From assembly GCA_013397075.1 (NCBI GenBank), contig VWZS01002363.1, positions 188,406 to 252,405 of the forward strand: a DNA stretch of 64,000 nt. The letters are read 5' to 3'. The notes under the pieces were generated by a model. That model worked only from the letters and a program-made list of their open reading frames with translations. It searched no databases and was not told the DNA's origin. How positions within the stretch are numbered: the first letter of the stretch is position 1; the number at the start of each line of letters is the position of its first letter. Both the position numbers and the translations under genes were made by a program. The stretch comes from Rhabdornis inornatus. Its lineage: Eukaryota; Chordata; Aves; Passeriformes; Rhabdornithidae. Shown one piece after another: positions 48,263 to 61,310 of the stretch.

Positions 48263-50583
48263 TTCTCAGACCATCAGCCTTGCACTCTGGGAGCTGGTCA
48301 CCTCAAAACAGATGTGTCAACAAAAATGCTAGAATGGTTAATGGCACAGAAAATTAAAAGCAAGCACGCTTTATGAGCCACATTAAACATTCATCCTTGG
48401 AAAGGATGTCTTGAGCTGACAGGGGAACAGAGCTCATCGAGTACAAAGTCTTCTGAAATTCCTCCCTGTTTGTAAAGACTCTTGGACATCCAGCAGGTTT
48501 GATGCTGCTGGTTCCTCAGGCCTTGCAGGACTGAGCATGCCATGTACCTTTGTGTCCATGAACTCTGCATGAAATGAGAGAACACCACAGAAAAGTCCTG
48601 GTACTTACAGGTTTTCATAAAAACAAGAATTAAAAAGAAATAGTCTGTTCATCTTGTCCATCACAACGTCTGAACTGCAGCAGTATTTTAGGAATCAATT
48701 GGATATATTCCCAGAATTTTTGACATTGCATTGCCAATATCTATTCAATTAGTTTGTCTGTGACTGTCTGGAGTAAACAATATGAGCCACTTACATAGCA
48801 TAGAGCACTCTTCCATTTTGTATTAGACTTGCTGCTTATTGATCAATACCCTTTTCTCCTTTATGAAGTAAAAAATCCTCCACAATAATTTCTATCATGC
48901 TTGTGCCAAACCACGTGTTCTTACTGCTCTCCCCCTAACATACAGAGATTTGTAGCAAGCACAGAACTATCACACCAACCACTAGCTAACAGCATGTTAA
49001 ATTGAAAAGAAGACATTTATGTTACTGTAGACATTACATTACTGAAATTCTATGCACCTAAAAATAGTACAAACCCATTCTCTATTCCCAAAATGCAACA
49101 CTGCAGAGGGTGAATATCAAAACCCGAAGATCAAAGCTTTGTTCCTGGTCTAAGTGGCTGCTCCCAGCTTTGCAATACCAGGAAGCTTTGTTTTCACAAC
49201 AATGCAGCATCATCACTGAGGATAAAAAGTGTGAAAGGGAAGCAGGCTCTAATCAAGGACTTGAAAACCAGTAGCCTTGACAGTCACTGTTCCCTCAGCC
49301 ACTCCATTTCAGTAAGTGGGCTATTCTTACTCCTGCCTTATTCTTTTCCTAATGTGGACCAACTTTAGAAGCTTGAGTAAACAAAAAATCTATTCCATAG
49401 CTGGGTGTAGAATGGAAAGAGATGGAAATGGAACAGAACCCAAACCTTGGCTTGCCACCAGCATGACTTCAGCTGCACATTGGAGCTGTGACATTTATCA
49501 GGCAGGGCACGCTTCTGATTTTCTGGTTACACTGCAGCCCTTTGCAAATGAAGTGAATGGCCTGAGAGCATCTCAGGGGAACCCTGGGGGCTTACCCATG
49601 GTCAGTCAGCATGGAGGAACCATCCCCTGGGCTTCAGCATAACCTCAGCTGGTTGAGGAAACTGCTGCTTTTTTCCTTCATCTCCAACACTGGCCCACAA
49701 GCAGTGACTTACTCTGTGGCATGTGCTCAGGAGACACAGCAGTATTTTGCAGTTAGGCACTCTCTTATTTAAAGTCAGGCCTTTGTTATTTAAAACAGAT
49801 CAGCTTTGCTCTGCAAAGGCAGAGTGCTGAGCAGAGCATTATGTGCACCCTTTGTCTTACAGGACCTATTGGGCAGATTCTCCCAGAAGAGAAGAGAAAG
49901 CTGTGGAAAAAAATGGATCATTTTCACTCAGCCATAAGACAGAGAAGACATGTCAATAAAGTTTAGAAAGTCACAGTTTTGGGAAACACTTCAAAGATGC
50001 CGTAGCAGAAGAGTTGAGTCAGTTTTTTCCCCATGCATTCCATGTCTTCCTGAGTTTTACACGAGAAATCTGAGTTCAGTTGTATTTGACAGTTTTAGAG
50101 CACCCAGCCCAAGCAGCCTGAATGATGGGACTCTCCCCCCCAAAACTACTCATACACTGCCATGGCACTGATGGTCTTCAGCAAAATAATTTTAACTCAT
50201 GCTCTTTTTTTGTTTTCTACTTCAGTATATGTTGCCTGAATAATAAACAGTCTTTTTCATTAATTATTGTGCTTCATAGCTTTATGCCACCATAAGGAGA
50301 AGACAGGGAATAGGCAAATGTGTCATCTTCAATACACTGTTGATTCAGTGCCTAATTATGGAAACAAACAGGCTCAGAAAGATAGATGCATGTGCCTTTC
50401 AGCATAGAATCTCTCAAATAAGGACTCAATTTGACTAAGCTGAATGAGGCTCTGCAGTTGGAATGAAAGAGCAGCCATATATGGAGCGGGAAAATGGCAT
50501 TTGGAAATGTTGCACTCTGCCACCTGTCTCTATATGGTACAGATGTCTGGAGAGCACAGCACAACTCTCCTCACAAATGTAGA

Positions 50584-50629
50584 AAACATAATTAGCGTGC
50601 CATAATTATGTTTAATATTAACATAATTA
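50584..50629. repeat. Inverted repeat with TAATTA cores
   Basis: AAACATAATTA (50584-50594) pairs with TAATTATGTTT (50603-50613). A further AACATAATTA follows from 50620. Possible paired homeodomain sites, or chance in AT-rich DNA. Confidence 0.6.
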
Positions 50630-53600
50630 AGTTCAAACTCTTCTAAGAGGTTGTTTGTTTATTTTTAACAAATTGACAAAGATTTTGTTTGTCAAGTTCC
50701 CCTAGTCAGTATGACAAAGCAGTGCTAAAGGATTCACACAACTCTGCCTGCTTAGGAAATGGCAGAACCTGGACAGGATGGAGCAAGGAGCATGAGAGTC
50801 AGAAGGCACCAGCCAGACCATTTCTTGAAAGGAAAACCATCTACAGATCATGCTTTTCATCCAGCTGCATGAAGTGGGCTACCTTTTGTAAGCCTCTGTC
50901 CCCCCTAAATGAGAGGTGAGCAGGCTCAGTGCTGTCAGGTGCCTCAGCCCCTTACAGCAGCTGTGGGTCTGCCCCTAGACTCCAAATTTTAAATAAGTGA
51001 TACAAACAGCCCTGTCATAAATAACAAGTTACTGTCTCACACTCATGGAGAAGGAGCTCTAAGAGCAGCCAATTAAAGCCAACTTTCAGTAAGTTTCACA
51101 CTTTAACATGCTCCCACTCTGAGTGCTTGAATGAGCTTGCCTCTCTCAGAACAACCCCGTTTATGAAGCCCCACACTATGCTTGGCTGAGACATGCATTT
51201 TACTGACCTTTTTCTCAGCTGTAAGTGGGCCAACAGAGCTAAAATAACAAATATATAAATAAAATAACACTCATAACACTGCATTTTCTAAAGCCTAAGA
51301 GCCCCTGCTGACTTTGGCCCAGCAATGCATGCTGCACATCACTACCATCTCTGCAAACCTTGTGCTTTTCCTTTAGGAAAGTACTTCCATGTCAAAGGCC
51401 CAGGAATTACCATGTCCCTCTTCACCTTGGCCCATGGCACAAACATGACTTCTGTTACTGTGAAGTAAAGTATTTAAATAAATACCTTAAGTATTTATTA
51501 CTTTAAGTAATACTTTAGGTAAATACTGTATATTTACTTTTCAATACAGAACTAGGTTTAAATTAACAATTGGCCTCCTTGTGCCAAAAATGGTGGATTG
51601 ACATGTTATATGAAAGGGGTAAAATCCTGCCAATTCATTATTTTATCTCTATGCTCACTGAGCTGCCTAGAAGGCATGCTCTGGTCTCCAGGTAAAGAAA
51701 AGTGTTGGATATTTCCTTGGATCATGAAGGACGCTTTTAAAGGCAAATCATTACAGCACCTGCAAGAATACAGCAGGAGCTTATGGCTGCATTTGGAGCC
51801 AAGGGACCACTGGTCAGCTTGGTTCTGGCCAGGATCCCAGAGCCTTCCTGAATTCTCTGAGCAGCAGGTCAGAACAGGAGCCACTGCCCTGCAGGAAGGC
51901 AGAACAGCCACCTGGCACAGCTTAAGAACCATTTCACCACAAGGGCTGCTGCCCTGGGAACATCTGTCTCATCAGGTACATCTTACTTCTGCGTGAAAGA
52001 CCAGTAAAGTGACAAAAAGACAGAATTTGCACAAGCCAAATAATACTAAACCAAGATTTTTCCATCTTGTTTACCCAATTATTTTTGGCTCTAAGTCTTA
52101 CGAACAGGAAGAGCTGCTTTTTCCAACTTTAACATGTATTAACATAGCTAACTCACTTTCTGGCAAATAAAGCAAGCCTGTTATAACAGGTTTGCTGCAA
52201 AACCTCTCCTCTCTTCCCCCTAAGTCCCTCTGTAGGCAAACAACCTGAATTCATGTAATAACTTGAATTCATAGCAGCAGCTAGGCATATAAGAGAACCT
52301 GTTTTGCTGCACTTTATCTAATAGGATATGTGGATTATGTCACTTATTTTGTATGCAGCTCAGTGCTTCATCATTTTTATTTTTCTTACCTCTGGTCTCT
52401 TATCTTTCATGCTCAAGTGACCACCTCTCATCTCTGTACCAGAAGCAGATAATTCCAAATGGAAAATATTTATAACCAGACAGAGGCATGTCATTTGTAA
52501 TGCACATGTGTACAGAGAATGTCTGCAGCACAGGGTAACAATGCTCAAGCAGATAAGGAGGGCCTGCTGTGCACACATATTTAACAGCCCTCTGTTATCT
52601 GGTAATAGATAAACCACCCAGGGGAAATTACCAACATGATGCAAGGTATTGATTTGGACAGACATCAGAAACAAAAAAGCAGTGGAATCCTTCTCCTCTA
52701 CTCCCACACCTAACTTGCACTGCTGACAGAGATGCATAGTCTAATCTCAGAAGTTCATGCTATCCACATGTAAAGATAGAGAGTGTAATGAACTTTCACA
52801 GTCACAACCTCTGCATTCAGCAAGCCAAAGTCCCAGCTGCTGTCAGACCTCCTCAGGTCTATTAAGATAAATTTCCTAGAACAATCTATTCCAGCTCACA
52901 TCTTGGATTACAAGCCAAGGGTTTCCATAGCATATGAACAGCATCCTTCTCCCCCAGGAAAGGCAGGGAAAAGAAATGCATTTCCCCTAACCCCTACAGA
53001 GACACACATTCATTTAATTTCCCAGGAGAACCTACACAGAGGAATGGGAAATTTTCAAGGGGTTTTATAGGGGCTGCTTTGATCCATTCTCAGCTCCTTC
53101 ACAAACATCTTCTCTCTGCAGGGAAGGAGCTCAGGTGGGCATTTCACTAAAACCTTGTGTAATCCCTGGGAATCCTACAGCAAAAGGACAACATACAGCA
53201 AATAAATCCACTTCAAAACAGCAATTAAACAGCTTCCAACAAAAAACAGGCTTTGCAGAAGAAATCTGTGCCAGCAACTCTTCCCTGAGCCATTTAGCAG
53301 ACACTTTCAGTACTTATGTTCATTTTGATTTTTTTCTAAATTATATTTCCAATCCCAGCTATGAAAATGGGATACCACACTTCAGATCATTAATTCCTAC
53401 ATAGAAATATTTCTGTGTCTTAGTAAATCCAAAAAGTATGGAAAGAACTATGAAAATTATCTTTTGGAAACTCTGACAGGTCAACACTGTGTTGTGGAGG
53501 AGGGGGAGACAAGAAATAAATATTACAGCTGTTATTTTTTGTTACTAATAATCTCCTGGGGTAATGTCCTTATTACAAGGGCTGTAAGTCCCATTTATTT

Positions 53601-56600
53601 CCCTTCTATTATTTATCGAGTGTGGTTTGGAGACATCACTTGATTCATGTAAGGTGCATCCCATCTTAAGGATCACCAAGCCCACATTCTAGCAGCAGTC
53701 TCCCAACACTTTGCAAGACAGAGACATAAATTGAGATGCCAGATGAAACTCCAAGGTGACACCATCAGTTGCAGAAGGGGAGGAATGGAACCTGGATCTC
53801 CCAAATCCCAGGGCTGCACATTATCACCACCCAATTTCCCATAGGCTGTGATTCTGTATTTTGACCTGTGGCCCATGTGGAGCCCTGAGAGCTCTGATTC
53901 AGAGCAGGTTCAAGGACTCTTCCACATCCCCGTGGCAGCTGATACCTGGGATCTTGCTAATGTTAACAGAAATACACTGCACCAAAGGAGCTGAAAACTG
54001 CCCTTCCATCCCACCAACAACAGGAGACTCACATGCTTACCTCTGATACAGAGCAGAGCTTGCTAAAGGCAAGTGTTAGCATTTAGAGAGGAAAACACAT
54101 TTCCTCTCAGGGGAACATTCCAGCTCTAAGAAGCAAGGCAGGACTAATAAAAAGGCAAAAAATGTCTTCTCTTAGACTGCCAGGCAGGTGTGCATGTGTG
54201 GAACTGCTGCAAACACAGCTAAACACAGGACAGGGACTTGCCAAGTGCTGTCACCAGCTGCCACCAGAGAGACAGAGGCTGCCATGTGTCTCTTCAGGGC
54301 CATACCCAGAATCCTAGAAAGGTGCTTACATTTCAAAGTATCTTTAAATACAGAGCTAATCATAGAAACTTAATGGTTCCACTCAATGTACAGATTGCTG
54401 GATGCTTGAATTATCTCAGCAGGAACACTGTCCCATCCAGCTTTCAGGGCACAACTGCTTCCTGTTAGGGGTTATTGGATAGACTGTGGCTACAATAATG
54501 TGACACAACAATGAGAGCAGCAATAAGCACTGCCACTGCAATCACATACTCACATCACATCTGATGCAAGAATCACTTCTGATGTTTATTTGGATACAAC
54601 AGTTTTAAAAAGGGGCTGTAGACTGAGAGGCATAACAAGCACCAAGAGCATGCATTAGAGCTGACACATTGATATAATACACTGCTGGAAGAGCTTCAGC
54701 CAAAATTCTGAGTTCATCATTTCATTCCTTGGTGTTCCTGGATTCATCTGTAAAATGACCTTTAAATTTTAAAAGAAGTGCTTGAGAAATGCATTCTAGT
54801 CCCAGCTGTTTCCAATAATCCAAATGGCACTATTTTCCCCCCCCAATATTTAATTCTAATCTATTTCTTGCATGTGTGTGGAAAATCACTATTCAGAAAA
54901 GAAACTAAATGTCTGAACAGAGCCAGATCAGATTGTACAAATCAAGAAAGATACAACCTAAAAAGCACATTAGAAACCTCTGTACTTTCATAACCATAAG
55001 ATGCAGCAAGCTGCTCACTCTACAGTAAACTTGATAAATAATCATGACTCCAAGAAACAGCGTGGCACTTCATGTTGTAGTAACAGATTCATAAGGAAAA
55101 AAAGCCCTGCCAATTAAAACACACTAGTCCAAGTGTAACTACTTTATTTCTGGAGTGGACTCTGAGGAAATTAGTCACATAAGCTGCATTAAAAATGGAA
55201 TATGCAAATACTCAGAACTGGATGAAACAGAGCTGCTAATATTCCTCTCTGGATCAAACCTCTCTCTGAGAGCAGGGCTATAAAAGGAAGAGGAAACAGA
55301 AAGCAATCACTGAATACTTGTTGGAAGAGGATCTGTGCAATCCTTTACTCAAAACAGGTCCAAGTAAACAATATGAATCAATATTCACTGTTAAACAGTT
55401 ACTTAAAAAAATTACACAGAGTACTAAAAGGTTTTGATTTGAATAAATAGGACTTAGCTTTGCATGCCATGTTGTTTTTTATTAAAATCTTACTTGATAT
55501 CAGAAATTATAATCTAACTTTATATTTATTTCATAGAATCCCTTCCCTGGGAGCAAACCAACATGGACAAAACCTGATGTTACTATGTTAGCATCCTCCA
55601 GGGTCAGGATAGCAGTAGCACTATTTCACAGTGCCTTTTTTCTTTAACTTGTCCAAATGTAGAGTTACATTCAGCAACTTTTTATTGTGACTGAATGACC
55701 CTTACTGTACCAGACAATTCCTACACATCAGATGTAAACTGTTCTGTCCATATTCCAAACCAGAAAGATTAATTTCTTGGCTACCTGTGATCATGTTGTG
55801 TGTGACCTGCTATTATCATTCAAAGGCTGCTTGCAGAAGAATGCAATTCACACAGCAATAGCAATACAGCACCCAACCCACCAGGGAGGAATGCAGCCTG
55901 CCTGGGCAGGAGAGCTCTTTTCAGCACATGGGATTAGCTCACAAAAAGGAATTGGTTTTGTATCAGCAGAGCTGCAGTCACACAAGATGTTTCTCACAAT
56001 AAAAATAAAAGCAAATTACCCCAATACAAGCAAGTTTGGTTGTTATTCTAGTAGCTAGTACACCTCTGGCAATAGAGCCAGAGTAGATCAGGTAATACTC
56101 CATAAAGGTACACATTTTACATGGGAAATACTGGAATCACTGAAGCCAATGAGAACTTCTTAGAAAACACTGTTATGTGTCCAGGGCCCAAATGCAACAT
56201 CACACACAATGTCACTGGAAGTGCCAGTTAAAGTCACACCTCTTAACAGTCAGCTCTCATACAGCCTCTTATTTTATCACACAGCCTTGAAAAATTCTGC
56301 CAAACACAATTTATTACCTGCACAGCCATCAAATCCTGCTCACCTGGCATAAAGGGAAGGAGCAGGTCCTACCCTATCACCTTCCAAGCAAGCACAGAGC
56401 TGCCTTCAGAGTGCACGTCCCCTACAGCCCTTCAAAGAATGTCACCTCAGCCACACTGGCAAGTTCATTTCGGACAACTTGGGAGGCAGCTACTGTGCTA
56501 CCTAAGTCATGGCTTTTAATTCTCATCATTTTGAAGAACTTGGAAGTTATAACTGGTCATTTTTCAAACTTCCTAAAGTATGGATATAATCCAAGTAGTT

Positions 56601-57133
56601 TTCACACCTGTAAATCCCCCATTCAAATCAGAAATTATTTGGTTTGAATACCATAGGAGCTACAGGGTTTGTTTCCATCTAAAGATAGAAACTGGTTTTT
56701 TGGAAGAATCAACTATGAACATTTTCAAATTAAAGCAACAAATTCTGGCTTGCTTTTTTCCTAGCATATCTGCTTTCTCCTTAGGATTAACAGTGCTGGG
56801 ATGGTGCCATTTGGTAGCTGTGGAAAATCTCTAAATCCAGTACATGTGATCTCCAAGAACTACTGTATCATCCACTGCCTCCTAAAAATCCTGAACTCCA
56901 AGTCTTAAAAGAACACAGTACCATAGAATTTATATATCAAATACATCACCATGTAGCAAATTATTCCAAGCCTTTCATCAGTTATTATAGAAAATTTCTC
57001 TGTAGGTACCTAATCACAATCAATACGTTATTTCTAAAGACACATTTAGGAGTTAATTGTTATATTACAACTGTTGTTTATGCCCTGCCTTTTTGCATCA
57101 GGAACATGTGAGGGACAGCAGCAGCATCCTTAC

Positions 57134-57167
57134 GTTTTCAGAAAAAAAAAAAAAAAGAAAAAAAAAG
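57134..57167. repeat. Poly-A tract
   Basis: Fifteen and nine adenines split by a G. It has no recognisable retroposon body beside it. Confidence 0.9.
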
Positions 57168-57867
57168 GCTAGGCATTAAAAATAATCCAGGTAGTAACTT
57201 GAACTAAAACTAAACATAGCTTTTCAATTCACAACACAGCCATTGATGTTAGCATCTTATTGCAGTCTGGGAAAGATTTGGTTAAATCCTGCTTAATTGG
57301 CAGTATGTTATTTTAAAACTAGAGTATGTTCATCTGGCTGTTAGTATGCCTCCCAGCAGGGCGGAAACCCTGCTGCACAAAACATGCACACACAAGAGCA
57401 CACACCAGCCTTGCCTCTCCTGCTCCCTAGAAGCAGTTGGCAGTAGAGCCAATATTTTTTTTTACATTATAAGCAGTAGAAGTGTATTTTCACTGTGCTG
57501 AAGGAAAAGCTCGTGGATTTGCACCCAAGGGAGCAGCTCAGGTGGCTGCTCCAGGCTGGAGCTTCAGGGAAGGACAGCTCCTGCTCTGACAATGGGAAGC
57601 AGGCTGGGCTAGCGGCTCAAGTTCTGTTTTTGTCAGCAAAAGCAGAGCTGGCTGGGCTGGCTGGAAAGCAGGAGGAACACACAGAGCTCTGGAGCTGCTG
57701 CCTGGCATTGCACAGGTTCCTCTCTGGATGGGTCACACATGGACACCTGGCACTGAGAGCACAGCCGCTCCTGCCACACTGAGGATGAAGGGCACAAAAA
57801 AGGGACTGACAGCAAAAACAACACCTCACATCCTGGGACATCTCACTAAAGAACATTCAAAAAGCTT

Positions 57868-57893
57868 CTTTTTTTTTTTTTCCCCCCCCTCCA
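57868..57893. repeat. Poly-T/poly-C tract
   Basis: A run of about fourteen T followed by eight C; low complexity. Confidence 0.9.
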
Positions 57894-60800
57894 TTAAGTA
57901 TTAGGCAAACAAGAGTTGAGGAGAATATTCTTGAATTACAGTGCCTCCTGCTAACATTGAGATATATTACACCAGGTTTGTTCAACATTTGTGTTCTGGT
58001 AGAATTCACAATAATTCCAGTTTGTTTCCTTTCTCATTATTTTTCTTTGTCATTTAATTTTAGCCCTTTACTTCAAAATTTACCTTCTGAGGCAAGGCTT
58101 GAACACCTGTGGTCAAAGCAGAGAGACTCTTGGGACCCATCAGTCACTGCCCATTGAGGGCAACTCAGGATGTGTGGAACTGATTGTTCATGTGGAAAAC
58201 TATGCACATGGGCACTTATATCCAGGCCCTCCCCCACCACATTATTCAAATAGCTTCATTTTCTCAATAAATGTAGCAAACTTAAATGACTTCCATAAGA
58301 GCTCCCAGCTTAATTTTTACTGACATTATTATTTTTATACACATTAAAATTCTGAATCTTGACATTTATATAAAATTACTTGGGAATTTTAAGGTTTTTT
58401 CCTAGGACATCTTTCTATGAAGGACTGCTAGCATTAAGTACTGCCTGTATCTCATTTAGCCAGCCATGCTGTAGTCTGTAGCTTTGCACAAAACCTACCA
58501 GACTCCATTTATTATAGATATCCAAAGGCTTGAAACTACCTTCTATCCAATTCTTCCAGAATCCTTTTCGACCTTTCACTGTGAATAATGATTTTGCATA
58601 GATAATGGCTAATTTCCTTGGACTGGGTTTTTATTTGCAATGATTTGCAATTTGATTTGCAGTATATCCACATTTTTCAGAATAGTTACTGCCCTGACTT
58701 CTCAGATTTAAACCCTTTAGCATCTTCAAAAGAACGCTTCCTGAACAGCTAAATTTGTAATGAAATTCCACGATTAAATTCTCTTCACCTATGAGCATTA
58801 AATTCCTACCTTGCCTGCATACTGCAATATGTTGCACTGATGACAACTTTGGACTGGGTAATGATCTCATTTCCCTACATAGCATTCATCTCAGTTAACC
58901 TCAGAGAGTTTATACAGCTATATTCTTATGTCACAGCAGGAGCTTGTTTCCATGTTCAGTTCCAACTCAGAGTTATAATTAATATCCAAACCTTTAAAAT
59001 CCTGAGCAGCATTTATTCCATAGAGCAACAGCAAGAAGCTTCTTGAGGCGTGTGGTCTTCCAGCTCCAAGACTCTCACATCACCACCATTTGCTAAACCT
59101 GCCCTATGTTAAATTAAAATGTGTAAATTGTACCCTACACAGCAAACACAGTCATCCTACACACCCTGAGAGTGTTAAGTGGCCTAAACAAAGGGTAATT
59201 AATTTCTTCCTTATATCTTCTGTATGCATTATCCAGTGTGTTTAAAGCAAGGTTCTGCTTATAGAAACAAGACAAACTAATGTTACCTTAATAAATTCTG
59301 TTAAGCACTAACTTTTTGGTTTCATAGCAGTACCACAAGGATAATCCAGCAATTTCCACAGAGGAGTTTGACATAAACAAAAAATCAAATGCAGGTACTT
59401 GCATTCTGCACAGTATTTTTACCTGAGAGGTTTATAGATTCCTCAGAAGAGCTGCTTGCAAAGCTGCTGTCAAAGGAACTGCCAGGGTTTGCTACCTGAG
59501 CAACAGCAGCAGATAATGTGAAGAACCTGAACCACATGCTGCAATTGCAATTAGGGAACTCCAATCAGGAAAATAAGTAGCTCCAGTAAATGCCATAAAC
59601 ATAAGACAAAATGCCTGAAGAGGCAAAAAAAAAAAGTGGTCACAGTTCAAATACTACAAATTGGAGACTAGTCAATGTTCCTGTCTTTCACCACAGACAA
59701 ATCAGGGCGATTAGAACATGGAGAACCAGTAGGTTTCCTAACAGCTCTTTGAAAAACATGGCAGGTGAGTTTTTCTTTTTTCTATTTTTTCTATTACCAT
59801 CCAGAAGAACAAAAAGCTGAAACCTACAGCAAAAGCAAATAACTTTCTGAAAAGCAAAAAGACTACCAGCTCCTAACAAGCAGTTATTCTCAGTATTTTT
59901 GCTAAGCTGCACATGAAAGCTTATGTCAAGAGTTCCTTTTCTTTGTTATGTGAGTGAATCTTCTTGGTAGCTAAAAAGCAAACACTGTATGTGTTAATTA
60001 GAAGCATTTGTGAAAACTAATTAAATTTGCTGCATGGCAGTCGTGCTTCAGAAAAGGTTTTTTGTATCAAATCCTAATAAAGATTTGTTCATCTGGTACA
60101 TGCCTTGTTTAATCCCTTCAGGTGGATGAACAAAGAACATATCACCCGGATCTTAGTAAATAGAGGGAGTCAATCTAAAGACATTAATTAGGGAGCATGC
60201 TACAAGTTATCCCTGGATAAAACTCAAAGGGATGCATGTCCCTTCAATACCAAACCATGCCACCACTGTTTCCATGCAGCCATTCCCTAATGAATTCATC
60301 TCCCACATCCTTTTGCTCCCATCAAGACTATCCTTCCCTAATGATGTGAAATGGACCTGGTATTTGATATGCACTAGCACTCACAAACCCCTCTGAAACC
60401 AGCTGGGATCAAATGTATGTAAAATTCATGAGTGGTTGGATGAGCTACATCTCCATTTCCTCTTGGCTGTGTCCACACATAACATCTATCCTCACCAAAC
60501 AATGCCTTATTTTTCTCCACCCATCTGCTACTTCGATTTTGGAACCCATTGATCCCATTGGTGTGACTTGCACTGTAATGAACAAAACCAGCAGGAGAAG
60601 CAGGGCACACGTCTTGAAGGTCTTTCACTGAAATCCTGTCATTCTCTTCACTAAAATCCAGTCATTTCATCCTCTTGGGACACAGCACCAGGAACAGCCT
60701 GGCTGAGCTCCTTGGGACATGGTACCAAACCCCCTGAGCTGCTTCATGCACAGTTACCTCAGGTCTGCTGCCCTGCAAGTGCAGTTCAATGCCAATTTGG

Positions 60801-61164
60801 CATTCTTAAAATACTGCTAACTGTTCTTTGAATCTGCATTTTAATAACCACAGTCTTTTAGTCATACCAGAGATTGCTCTGAAGCTCAATCCTTTTAATT
60901 GTTGAAGAGAAGGCACTTTTACAACTCCTTAGCATCTGGCCATCAGAAATAATTCCATGAATTAGGATGACAAGAGCAGCTTTGCTGAGAACTATTCAGC
61001 ATCTGAATTAAACAAATACAGTCAGTGAGGCTCAGCTGGGCTCATAAATCAAAAGTAATTATGTTCACATGCCAAAATGCAGTCAAAATTTTTTTAAGTT
61101 TTAAACTTGCCTTTCTGGCTTAAATTTCCAGTCACTTTAAAGGTTTTTAACTAGTGTAACAAAG

Positions 61165-61310
61165 ATCTTAAGGAGGTTGGAGATTTTGAAACCTCACTGG
61201 AAATGGCCTTGGGAGACTTGTTCTGGCTGACCCAGCTTTGAGCAGGTGGGGGGGACTAGGGGGTCTTCAGGGGTCACTTCTCACTGAGCCACACTGTGAC
61301 TCTGTGACAG
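61165..61310 (+). mobile_element. CR1 LINE 3'-end fragment
   Basis: GATTTTGAAACCTCACTGG, TTCTGGCTGACCCAGCTTTG, AGCAGGTGGGGGGGACTAGG and the terminal TGTGACTCTGTGACAG form a typical CR1 3' end with one extra copy of the terminal short repeat. Confidence 0.85.

Noticed and set aside
51473..51545. AT-rich cluster of near-palindromic GTATTTA/TAAATAC words, considered as a MITE
   Set aside because: No clear terminal inverted repeats or target-site duplication; it reads as local AT-rich slippage.
56845..56885. Minus-strand CAG/GTGGATGAT, similar to the VDDN of the preceding catalytic exon
   Set aside because: The frame has an upstream stop right away and the following residues do not match the family.
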